A DNA stretch of 64,000 nucleotides from Nocardioides sp. Iso805N (GTDB taxonomy: Bacteria > Actinomycetota > Actinomycetes > Propionibacteriales > Nocardioidaceae), in assembly GCF_000364605.1 (NCBI RefSeq), contig NZ_KB822577.1, positions 62,001-126,000 of the forward strand. Direction: 5' to 3'. The notes under the pieces were generated by a model. That model was not told the DNA's origin. It was given only the letters and a program-made list of their open reading frames with translations, and ran no database searches. The first letter of the stretch is position 1, and each line of letters begins with the position of its first letter. This document shows, in pieces, positions 8,433 to 15,157 of the stretch. The position numbers were made by a program, and so were the translations under genes.

Positions 8433-9850
8433 CCGGTACCCCCACCGTCAGCCACGTGGTGACCCGCAACCCGGCGACCGGCGAGGTGCTGGCCACCTAC
8501 GCCGCACACGACTCGGCCGGGGTCGAGCAGGCCCTCGAGGAGACGTACGCCGCCGCGCAGGTCTGGCGCGAGGTCCCGCTCGAGGACCGGCTCGCGCTGC
8601 TGCGCGGCGTCGGCAAGCTGCTCACCGAGCGCCGCGAGACCTATGCCGCGCTGATCACCGCCGAGATGGGCAAGCCGATCACCGAGGCGCTCGGCGAGAT
8701 CGACAAGTGCGCCTGGAACTGCGAGATCGTGGCCGACCTGGCGCCCGAGTGGCTCGCCGATCACGAGGTCGTCTCGGCCGCCTCCCGGTCCTGGCTCTCC
8801 TACGAGCCGCTCGGGGTGGTCTTCGCGGTGATGCCGTGGAACTTCCCGTTCTGGCAGGTGCTGCGCTTCGCCTGCGCGGCGCTCTCGGCCGGCAACGCCG
8901 CGTTGCTCAAGCACAGCCCCGACGTGACGGGTGCCGCGCTGGCGATGGAGCAGCTCTTCGCCGACGCAGGTGCGCCGAAGGGGCTGTTCCGGTCCCTGGT
9001 GGTCGCCGCCGAGGACGTCGCGGCGGTCTCGCGACGGGTCGTGGAGGATCCGCGCATCGCGGCCATCACCCTGACCGGCAGCGAGCGGGCCGGGTCCTCC
9101 TTGGCCGCGATCGCCGGTGCGGCCATCAAGAAGAGCGTCCTCGAGCTCGGCGGCTCGGACCCGTTCGTGGTCCTCGCCGACGCGGACGTGCCGGCTGCCG
9201 CGGCGACGGCCGTGCGGGCGCGGTTCAACAACGCCGGCCAGAGCTGCGTGTGCGCCAAGCGCTTCATCGTGCACCAGGACATCGCCGAGGAGTTCGTACG
9301 TCGGTTCGTCGAGGGTGTAGCGCAGCTCCGCGTCGGCGACCCGACCGACGCCGCCACCACGATCGGCCCGATGGCACGCGCGGACCTCCGGATGAGCATC
9401 CTCCGCCAGATCGAGGCCTCGGTGGCGCAGGGCGCTCGGCTGGTCGCCGGCGGCCACGCCATCGACGCCTTGGACGACGACGGTCTGGACAACGACGGCG
9501 GCTGCTTCGTCGAGCCGACCGTGCTCGACGAGGTGCGGCCGGGCATGACCGCCTTCGTCGAGGAGACCTTCGGCCCGGTCGCGGCGATCGCCCGCGCCCG
9601 CGACGACGAGCACGCGGTCGAGCTGGCCAACGCCACCACCTTCGGGCTGGGCGCCTCGGTCTGGGGCGAGTCAGCGCACGCGCTGGCGGTGGGTCGGCGG
9701 ATCCGCTCGGGCGCGCTGTTCGTCAACACGATGGTCGCCTCCGACCCTCGGTTGCCGTTCGGCGGGATCGGCCGCAGCGGCTACGGCCGCGAGCTCTCCG
9801 CCGAGGGCGTGCGCGAGTTCACCAACGTCCGGACGATGGTGGTGGCCTAG
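8429..9850 (+). CDS. NAD(P)-dependent aldehyde dehydrogenase
   Basis: This 473-residue protein is a full-length ALDH-superfamily enzyme, closest in style to succinate-semialdehyde dehydrogenases of the GabD/SSADH group. The general base Glu239 lies in LELGGSD and the nucleophile Cys273 in GQSCVCAK. The cofactor-binding PWNFPFWQ motif is near residue 135. It would oxidise an aldehyde to an acid; in this operon that may be the semialdehyde from ring cleavage or a side-chain aldehyde. The ATG at 8429 overlaps the FAH stop by 4 bases, and the following VOC gene starts 2 bases after its stop. Confidence 0.94.
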   Translation: MTGTPTVSHVVTRNPATGEVLATYAAHDSAGVEQALEETYAAAQVWREVPLEDRLALLRGVGKLLTERRETYAALITAEMGKPITEALGEIDKCAWNCEIVADLAPEWLADHEVVSAASRSWLSYEPLGVVFAVMPWNFPFWQVLRFACAALSAGNAALLKHSPDVTGAALAMEQLFADAGAPKGLFRSLVVAAEDVAAVSRRVVEDPRIAAITLTGSERAGSSLAAIAGAAIKKSVLELGGSDPFVVLADADVPAAAATAVRARFNNAGQSCVCAKRFIVHQDIAEEFVRRFVEGVAQLRVGDPTDAATTIGPMARADLRMSILRQIEASVAQGARLVAGGHAIDALDDDGLDNDGGCFVEPTVLDEVRPGMTAFVEETFGPVAAIARARDDEHAVELANATTFGLGASVWGESAHALAVGRRIRSGALFVNTMVASDPRLPFGGIGRSGYGRELSAEGVREFTNVRTMVVA

Positions 9851-9852
9851 TG

Positions 9853-10287
9853 ATGCGCCTCGACCACGTCGGCCTGACCGTCGCGGACCTCCCCGCGATG
9901 AAGGCCTGGTACGCCGCGGCCCTCGGCCTGACCGTGGAGTTCGAGTTCGAGCTGGACCACGTCGACTTCACCGGCGCGATGCTGCGTTCCACGGCGTCCG
10001 AGACCGGGGGGTGCTGGCGGCTCGAGCTGCTGCACCGGCCCGAGGGCGCGCCCGGGCTGCAGGCGGCGAACCCGGTGGAGGCGGCGTTGACGCACGGCTT
10101 CGGCCACGTCGCCCTCGACGTACCTGATGTGGATGCGGCCTACGCCGCGCTCATCGGTGCCGACGCCACCGACCGGATGTCTCCGCGACCCTCACCGGAG
10201 CCCGGCGTCCGGATGGCCTACGTGGCCGACCCCGAGGGCAACCTCATCGAGCTGCTCGACCGGACGACCGCAGGAGGATACGCATGA
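9853..10287 (+). CDS. VOC-superfamily protein (glyoxalase/dioxygenase fold)
   Basis: This 144-residue protein has paired beta-alpha-beta-beta-beta modules of the vicinal-oxygen-chelate fold. The first module begins LDHVGLTVADL, and the second contains GFGHVALDVPDVD. A C-terminal DPEGNLIELL segment supplies the usual Glu ligand. His in LDHVG, His in GHVAL and Glu in LIELL are probable metal ligands. Size fits a lyase or isomerase-like member rather than a two-domain dioxygenase. ATG 9853 is preferred; GTG 9850, which overlaps the ALDH stop, is possible. It overlaps the next SDR by 4 bases. The reaction is not predictable beyond metal-dependent handling of a pathway intermediate. Confidence 0.85.
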   Translation: MRLDHVGLTVADLPAMKAWYAAALGLTVEFEFELDHVDFTGAMLRSTASETGGCWRLELLHRPEGAPGLQAANPVEAALTHGFGHVALDVPDVDAAYAALIGADATDRMSPRPSPEPGVRMAYVADPEGNLIELLDRTTAGGYA

Positions 10288-11081
10288 CCGAGAGGTCACT
10301 TTCGGAGGGTCGAGTGTCCGGCCGACTGGAGGGGAAGGTCGCCCTCATCACCGGCATCGGGGGCGGGATGGGCCGGGAGGCCGCGCGTCGGTTCGCGGCC
10401 GAGGGTGCGAAGGTCGTGGGCTGCGACATCGACGCGGCGGGCCTGGAGGAGACGCTGGCGCTAGTGCGGGCGGAGGGCGGCGACATCACTGGCAGCGCCC
10501 CGGTCGACGCCGGTGACGCCACCGTGGTGGAGGAGTGGATCAACGCCGCGGCGCAGCTCCACGGCGGGATCGACGTCCTCTACAACAACGCCTCGATCCA
10601 ACGCTTCGGCGCGATCGACGAGATCTCGGTCGAGGACTGGGACTTCGCCATCGACATGGAGCTCAACATCGTGTTCTACGCGGTGCGGGCGGCGTGGAAG
10701 CACCTGAAGGTGCGCGGCGGGGTGATCGTGAACATCGGCTCGATCGCCGGCACGCGCGGTGTGGAGTTCATGCCGCAGAACGCGCACGGCGCCGCCAAGG
10801 CCGGCGTGATCAACCTGACCCAGCAGCTGGCCGTCGAGGGCGGCCCGCACCGGATCCGCGCGGTCTGCATCTCGCCGGGATTCGTGCAGACGCCGGCGAC
10901 GAAGTTCCTGGTGGACGACCCGCCGCCGGCCATGAAGGCGACCTGGGACCGGATCCCGCTCGGCCGGGTGGGCATACCCGAGGACATCGTCAACGCCGCG
11001 GTGTTCCTGGCCTCGGACGAGGCGTCGTGGATCACCGGCATCAACCTCGTCATCGACGGCGGCGGCTCGGTGCTCGGCTGA
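10284..11081 (+). CDS. SDR-family oxidoreductase with His replacing the catalytic Tyr
   Basis: This 265-residue protein has the classical short-chain dehydrogenase layout: cofactor motif TGIGGGMG (23-30), NNAS (101-104), Ser153 and Lys172, and an IDGGG-type C-terminus. The YxxxK position reads HGAAK, so residue 168 is His where almost all SDRs have the catalytic Tyr. The DNA codon is CAC, one base from TAC. The enzyme may use an unusual mechanism, be weakly active or act as a non-redox member. It overlaps the preceding VOC gene by 4 bases (ATGA) and is followed 33 bp later by the extradiol dioxygenase with a good AGAAGGAAG site. Confidence 0.9.
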   Translation: MTERSLSEGRVSGRLEGKVALITGIGGGMGREAARRFAAEGAKVVGCDIDAAGLEETLALVRAEGGDITGSAPVDAGDATVVEEWINAAAQLHGGIDVLYNNASIQRFGAIDEISVEDWDFAIDMELNIVFYAVRAAWKHLKVRGGVIVNIGSIAGTRGVEFMPQNAHGAAKAGVINLTQQLAVEGGPHRIRAVCISPGFVQTPATKFLVDDPPPAMKATWDRIPLGRVGIPEDIVNAAVFLASDEASWITGINLVIDGGGSVLG

Positions 11082-11114
11082 GCGCCACACAGACCTAGAG
11101 AAGGAAGAACGAAG

Positions 11115-12065
11115 ATGAACAACCACCTCAACGAGCACGGCATCACCCACCTGCGCCACGTCGACCTCGCCGTCCCCGACTTCGAGAAGCAGCGGACGTT
11201 CTACAAGGACACTTGGGGCCTGAGCGAGGTCGGCACCGACGGCGATCTGTCCTACTTCGCCGCTGAGGGCTCGCCGGAGCAGTACATCGTCCGGCTCCGC
11301 AAGGACACCGAGAAGCGGCTCGACCTGATCTCGTTCGGCTCCGAGAGCCCCGAGACCGTCGACGCGCTCGCGCAGAAGCTCGCCGGCCAGGGCATCCAGC
11401 TCGTCAGCGAGCCGGACAAGCTGCAGACCGCCGGCGGCGGCTACGGCTTCCGGTTCTTCGACATCGACGGCCGCACCATCGAGATCAGCTCCGACGTCGA
11501 GACCCGCGCCTACCGCGAGATCGAGGAGAAGGAGGCCATCCCGGTCCGGCTCTCGCACGCGGTGATGAACTCCCAGGACCCCAACCGCACCCGCGACTTC
11601 TACGCGAACGTGCTCGGCTTCAAGCTCTCCGACACGCTCTGGGGTGAGCACATGGGCGAGATGATGCACTTCATGCGGTGCAACGACTGGCACCACTCGC
11701 TGGCGATCGCCCGCGGCCCGCACACCGCCGTACACCACGTCTCCTTCGAGATGCGCGGCCTGGACGAATACCTCTACGGCACCGGCCGGGTGATGCGCGC
11801 GGGCATCAAGAAGATCTGGGGCCCGGGTCGCCACCACGCGGGCAACAACACCTTCACCTACTTCCTCGACCCCAGCGGCAACACGATGGAGTACACCACC
11901 GAGCTCGAGCGGCTCACCACCGACGAGTGGCACCCGAGCGTCTACGACATCGCCGAGCCGGACACGCAGGACCTGTGGGGCATCGCCGAGCCGATGAGCG
12001 AGTTCATCGCGCGCGACTCCTTCAACGACCCCGACAAGGGCGTCTTCGTCGCCCCGCCGGTCTGA
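11115..12065 (+). CDS. Type I extradiol ring-cleavage dioxygenase
   Basis: This 316-residue protein has two VOC domains like 2,3-dihydroxybiphenyl and catechol 2,3-dioxygenases. The predicted Fe(II)/Mn ligands in the C-terminal domain are His148 (LSHAV), His208 (VHHVSF) and Glu259 (MEYTTE), with spacing almost the same as in BphC. The N-terminal domain (about 12-130) keeps the fold but is structural. It would open a catechol beside the hydroxyls (meta-cleavage), giving a 2-hydroxymuconate-type product for the downstream SDR and FAH enzymes. A strong ribosome site precedes ATG 11115. This gene is the main reason to read the cluster as aromatic catabolism. Confidence 0.94.
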   Translation: MNNHLNEHGITHLRHVDLAVPDFEKQRTFYKDTWGLSEVGTDGDLSYFAAEGSPEQYIVRLRKDTEKRLDLISFGSESPETVDALAQKLAGQGIQLVSEPDKLQTAGGGYGFRFFDIDGRTIEISSDVETRAYREIEEKEAIPVRLSHAVMNSQDPNRTRDFYANVLGFKLSDTLWGEHMGEMMHFMRCNDWHHSLAIARGPHTAVHHVSFEMRGLDEYLYGTGRVMRAGIKKIWGPGRHHAGNNTFTYFLDPSGNTMEYTTELERLTTDEWHPSVYDIAEPDTQDLWGIAEPMSEFIARDSFNDPDKGVFVAPPV

Positions 12066-12087
12066 GCCGTCCCACGGACAGGAAGCC

Positions 12088-12137
12088 ATGAGACTGGCCA
12101 TGAGACTGCCCATGAGGCTGTCATGAGGTTGCCATGA
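12088..12137 (+). other. Tandem start-codon repeats forming two mini-ORFs
   Basis: Five copies of an 11-12-bp unit, each beginning ATGAG(A/G), start at 12088, 12100, 12112, 12123 and 12134. The first three are in one frame and encode MRLAMRLPMRLS, stopping at 12126. The fourth encodes MRLP, stopping at 12137. The fifth is the SDR start. Each stop overlaps the next ATG as ATGA, and AUGAGG in each unit can act as a ribosome site for the next. Confidence 0.75.
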
Positions 12138-12895
12138 GATTGCAGGACAAGGTCGTCGTCGTCACCGGCGCCGCCCGCGGCCAGGGGGCGGAGGAGGTCC
12201 GCGCACTCGCCGCCGAGGGCGCGTACGTCGTCGCCACCGATGTGCTGCCCTTCGACCCGCACGACGAGGCCTGGGCCGGCGGCAACGTCGTGGAGTGCCA
12301 CCTCGACGTCACCGATGCCGACGGCTGGACCGCGCTGGCCGACTGGCTGCGCACCGAGCGCGGTCATGTGGACGCGCTGGTCAACAATGCCGGCGTGGCG
12401 GCCCGCGAGCGGCTGCCGCACGTGTCGCTGGAGGGGTGGCAGCGCGCGTTCGACATCAACGTCACCGGCCCGATGCTGGGCATCCAGGCACTGGTGCCGC
12501 TGATGCCGCAGGGGTCCAGCATCGTGAACATCTGCTCGGTGGCGGCGATCAGCGGGCACGCGGCTGCGGCGTACACGGCGAGCAAGTGGGCGCTGCGCGG
12601 GCTGACCCGTTCGGCCTCGCTGGAGCTGGGCTCGCAGGGCATCCGGGTCAACGCGGTGATGCCGGGCCTGATCGACACCCCGCTGATGGCGAACGCCTCG
12701 CCGGCGTTCAAGGAGGCGGCGCTGACCGAGGTGCCGCTGGGCCGGATCGGGGTGCCGGCCGACATCGCGCCGACCATCGTCTTCCTGTGCTCGGACGACT
12801 CTTCCTACTACAACGGTGCCGAGATCGTCATCGACGGCGGCCTGACCGCCCACGTCTCGCACAAGCGCATCGCTGACGCGACGAGGCCGGCATGA
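12134..12895 (+). CDS. SDR-family oxidoreductase, catalytically complete
   Basis: This 253-residue classical SDR has cofactor motif TGAARGQG (11-18), NNAG (84-87) and catalytic Ser135, Tyr147 and Lys151 (YTASK), with a C-terminal VIDGGLT. It would interconvert an alcohol and a ketone with NAD(H), for example dehydrogenating a diol or hydroxy side chain in the pathway. ATG 12134 is chosen because it is the last of a series of tandem ATGs and the only one in the SDR frame. Unlike the SDR at 10284 it has every active-site residue. Its TGA overlaps the ATG of a mini-ORF that bridges to the second FAH gene. Confidence 0.93.
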   Translation: MRLQDKVVVVTGAARGQGAEEVRALAAEGAYVVATDVLPFDPHDEAWAGGNVVECHLDVTDADGWTALADWLRTERGHVDALVNNAGVAARERLPHVSLEGWQRAFDINVTGPMLGIQALVPLMPQGSSIVNICSVAAISGHAAAAYTASKWALRGLTRSASLELGSQGIRVNAVMPGLIDTPLMANASPAFKEAALTEVPLGRIGVPADIAPTIVFLCSDDSSYYNGAEIVIDGGLTAHVSHKRIADATRPA

Positions 12896-12933
12896 TGCCC
12901 GGCAGGACGCCCGGCAGGAGGGGGTCGGCGTGA
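12892..12933 (+). other. 13-residue mini-ORF bridging SDR and FAH genes
   Basis: ATG 12892 overlaps the SDR stop (ATGA), and its TGA at 12931-12933 overlaps the FAH start (GTGA). The peptide is MMPGRTPGRRGSA. It contains a short DNA tandem repeat (CCCGGCAGG twice). Function is probably translational coupling rather than the peptide itself. Confidence 0.55.
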
Positions 12934-13835
12934 GGCTCGCGACCGTCAGCCATGAGGGCCGGCGCTTCGCCGCCGTCGTGGCCGCATCGGGATCGGTGCA
13001 CGAGATCCGCGGGCGCACGCTCGAGGACCTGGTCGCGGGCGGCCTCCCGGCCGCGCTGGAAGCGGGCCGGGAGGCTCTCGCCGAGGGTGGCGTGCCGCTC
13101 GACGCGGTGCGGCTGGAGCTGCCCTACCGGCCGGCCAGCGTGCGCGACTTCGTCACCTTCGAAGCCCACGTCGAGGGCGTACGCCGCAGCGTGGACGGTG
13201 CCGTCGGTGTCCCCGAGGCCTGGTACGACGCGCCGACGTTCTACTTCACCAACCCGCACGCCCTCTTCGGCCCGGGCCAGCCGATCCGGCGGCCGGCGAC
13301 GTGCCGCAAGCTCGACTTCGAGCTCGAGGTCGGGGTGGTGGTCGGCCGCGACGGCAGCGACCTGTCCGAGGCTGAGGCGGCCGGTGCGATCTTCGGATAC
13401 ACGATCGTCAACGACTGGTCCGCGCGCGACCTGCAGAGCCGGGAGATGCAGGTCGGTCTGGGCCCGGCCAAGGGCAAGGACTTCGCCACCTCGATCGGTC
13501 CGTGGATCGTGACGGCCGACGAGCTCGCGCCGTACGTCGACGACGCCGGCTTCCTCGACCTCGACTGCCGGGTGTCGGTCAACGGCACCCAGATCGGCGG
13601 CGACCGCCTGGCGAACATGCACTGGACCTTCGCGCAGATGATCTCCTACGCCTCGCGCGACTCGCTCGTGCGTGCGGGTGACCTGCTCGCCTCCGGCACC
13701 ACCGGTGGCGGCGGCTGCCTGGCCGAGCTGTGGGGTCGGGCCGGGGAAGAGGTGCCGCCGGCGCTGAAGCCGGGCGACGAGGTCCGCATCGACGTCGAGG
13801 GCATCGGCACGCTGACGGGGACCGTCACCGGCTGA
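12930..13835 (+). CDS. FAH-family hydrolase, second paralog
   Basis: This 301-residue fumarylacetoacetate-hydrolase-family enzyme is diverged from the one at 7425-8432 but shares its key blocks: RDFVTFEAHV, the metal-binding strand LDFELEVG, NDWSARDLQ and GPAKGKDFAT. Members split acylpyruvates or decarboxylate 2-oxo-dienoates. Two copies in one operon suggest successive steps on the ring-fission product, such as a tautomerase/decarboxylase and a hydrolase, or two substrates. The GTG start at 12930 overlaps the TGA of a mini-ORF and follows GGAGG by about 10 bases. It is the last intact gene of the operon. Confidence 0.92.
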   Translation: MRLATVSHEGRRFAAVVAASGSVHEIRGRTLEDLVAGGLPAALEAGREALAEGGVPLDAVRLELPYRPASVRDFVTFEAHVEGVRRSVDGAVGVPEAWYDAPTFYFTNPHALFGPGQPIRRPATCRKLDFELEVGVVVGRDGSDLSEAEAAGAIFGYTIVNDWSARDLQSREMQVGLGPAKGKDFATSIGPWIVTADELAPYVDDAGFLDLDCRVSVNGTQIGGDRLANMHWTFAQMISYASRDSLVRAGDLLASGTTGGGGCLAELWGRAGEEVPPALKPGDEVRIDVEGIGTLTGTVTG

Positions 13836-13853
13836 GCCGGCGGCGCGCCAAAG

Positions 13854-13919
13854 TGTCACGGTGACATCGGCGGCGGAATGTGACAGTTCCGCGGTGTCAC
13901 TCTCGGCGCGAACTGTCAC
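13854..13919. promoter_or_regulatory. Cluster of TGTCAC/GTGACA dyads
   Basis: Five half-sites lie within 66 bp: TGTCACGGTGACA at 13854-13866 is a perfect palindrome around one base, and GTGACAGTTC (13880-13889) is mirrored by GAACTGTCAC (13910-13919), with a further TGTCAC at 13895-13900. It lies between the last catabolic gene and the dehydrogenase remnant. An operator cluster is plausible, but no owning promoter is clear. Confidence 0.5.
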
Positions 13920-13954
13920 CGCCTTCGCGCGTCATCGAGCGTCGGCATACGCGC

Positions 13955-14001
13955 GACCGTGGAGTGTTATGCGCACCAGGTGCGCACAACACTCCACGGT
14001 C
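13955..14001. terminator. 47-bp near-perfect hairpin
   Basis: GACCGTGGAGTGTT (13955-13968) pairs with AACACTCCACGGTC (13988-14001), and the inner TGCGCACC pairs with GGTGCGCA, with one A/C mismatch between the stems. No T-run follows. It may end transcription of the catabolic operon or mark an old insertion or deletion scar beside the remnant gene. Confidence 0.6.
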
Positions 14002-14014
14002 ACCGCGCCCCGGG

Positions 14015-14332
14015 GCCGGCCTGGCCCGCGTCGAGCCGGCGTCACTGACCGCGCTGGCGGCTCTCGTCCGACCCGGCGGGATCGTCGCGAACACGGTCGT
14101 GACGATCCCGGCGCCCAGCGACGAGGAGCGCGACGTACATGGAGTCAACGTCTTCCTCCGCGGCGACACCGCGCAGCTCGCCGACCTCGTCGCGGCGGTC
14201 GACCGAGGTGAGCTCCGCGTCGACGTCGCCGAGCGGGTGGCGCTCGCGGACCTGCCGCGGCTGCACGCGCGCGCCGCTGCGGGCGAGGTCTCGGGCAAGG
14301 TCGTCATCGTGCCGGCGCTCGCCGCTCGGTGA
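14015..14332 (+). pseudogene. C-terminal remnant of zinc-type alcohol dehydrogenase/quinone reductase
   Basis: Only about 100 residues of a medium-chain dehydrogenase C-terminus remain. They include a LVRPGGIVANT segment and a typical last strand GEVSGKVVIVP. The GroES-like domain and the NAD(P) Rossmann motif are missing. The open frame reaches upstream only through the palindromic hairpin, which is not coding-like. This is a deletion remnant lying directly after the catabolic operon; the lost gene may once have belonged to it. Confidence 0.7.
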
Positions 14333-14359
14333 TGTGCCTCGCGCACGCGAGCGCGGCGC

Positions 14360-14794
14360 TCAGTCGTAGATCACGGCCTCGCCGCGCTCCCGCAGTGCGG
14401 CGAGCCCGTCCTGCATCGCCTGCAGCCTCTCCGGCGGATGCCCGACCCAGTCGACGATCTCGCCCACGACCCGCAGCGGCTCACGGCTGCGGAAGGACTG
14501 CGTGGGGTTGCCGGGGTGCTTCTTGTCGGTGACGTTGGGGTCGTCCTCGAACGCGCCGGTGGGCTCGACGACGTAGATCCGCCCGCGACCCTCGCCCTGC
14601 GCGAACTCCGCGCCCCACGTCGCGGCGTCCAGGGTGGCGGTGAAGTAGATGTGGTTCATCACCCGCCCGGCCTCGAAGTTGGACTCGCGGCCGGGCGTGA
14701 GCAGCTCCCCGACGGCGATGTCGGCCTTGGTGCCGTGCAGGTAGATGCCGTCCTCGAACACCTCGAACGGCACGGGCTCGCGCGCTGCGGTCAT
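14360..14794 (-). CDS. arr: Rifampin ADP-ribosyltransferase
   Basis: This 144-residue protein matches the Arr family, small cytoplasmic enzymes that transfer ADP-ribose from NAD+ to rifamycins and inactivate them. Recognisable blocks are YLHGTKAD near residue 18, PGRESNFEAGR, MNHIYFTATL, the DDPNVTDKKHPGNPT segment, and the C-terminal end AVIYD. Length is the same as in mycobacterial Arr. The ATG at 14794 is chosen because the family begins a few residues before the PFEV strand; the longer frame upstream is antisense noise. Intrinsic low-level rifamycin resistance is likely. It is convergent with the dehydrogenase remnant. Confidence 0.95.
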   Translation of the reverse strand: MTAAREPVPFEVFEDGIYLHGTKADIAVGELLTPGRESNFEAGRVMNHIYFTATLDAATWGAEFAQGEGRGRIYVVEPTGAFEDDPNVTDKKHPGNPTQSFRSREPLRVVGEIVDWVGHPPERLQAMQDGLAALRERGEAVIYD

Positions 14795-14910
14795 GGGATC
14801 GACCCTAGCGAGCACGGCGGGGCGCGCGCCTGATCGGTGTGCCGCCGGCATCTGGGGTACCTGCTCCCCAGCACCGAACACCCACCGAAGACCTACCGAA
14901 GGAGCGCCCG

Positions 14911-15108
14911 TTGAGTGAATCACCGCACGGCACCGACGACCCTCGCGAGATCGTCGAGGAGCTGGAGACCCGGACCCGCCAGGAGGCGACCCCGGACGAT
15001 CCGGACACCGCGGAGAAGAAGGACAGCCCCGACCTGGCCGAGGGTGACGGCGGCGAGCAGGGCGACGTGGCACCGAAGGTGCCGGGCTCACCCGAGCCGC
15101 CGGACTGA
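14911..15108 (+). CDS. Small acidic protein of unknown function
   Basis: The 65-residue product is highly charged and acidic (rich in Asp, Glu and Pro) with no hydrophobic segment. It is probably a soluble, disordered protein. The TTG start at 14911 is supported by GAAGGAG at 14898-14904, with a suitable gap; no ATG or GTG lies nearby in frame with the same support. I do not recognise a family. It lies 49 bp upstream of the MFS exporter on the same strand. Confidence 0.55.
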   Translation: MSESPHGTDDPREIVEELETRTRQEATPDDPDTAEKKDSPDLAEGDGGEQGDVAPKVPGSPEPPD

Positions 15109-15157
15109 GCCGCAGGCCGCACGCCGCGACACGCAGGGGGAGTGAGAGGCTGGCGCG

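Noticed and set aside
13880..14332. Intact 150-codon gene spanning the hairpin
   Set aside because: The first 45 codons are palindromic hairpin sequence readable on both strands; only the dehydrogenase tail is protein-like.
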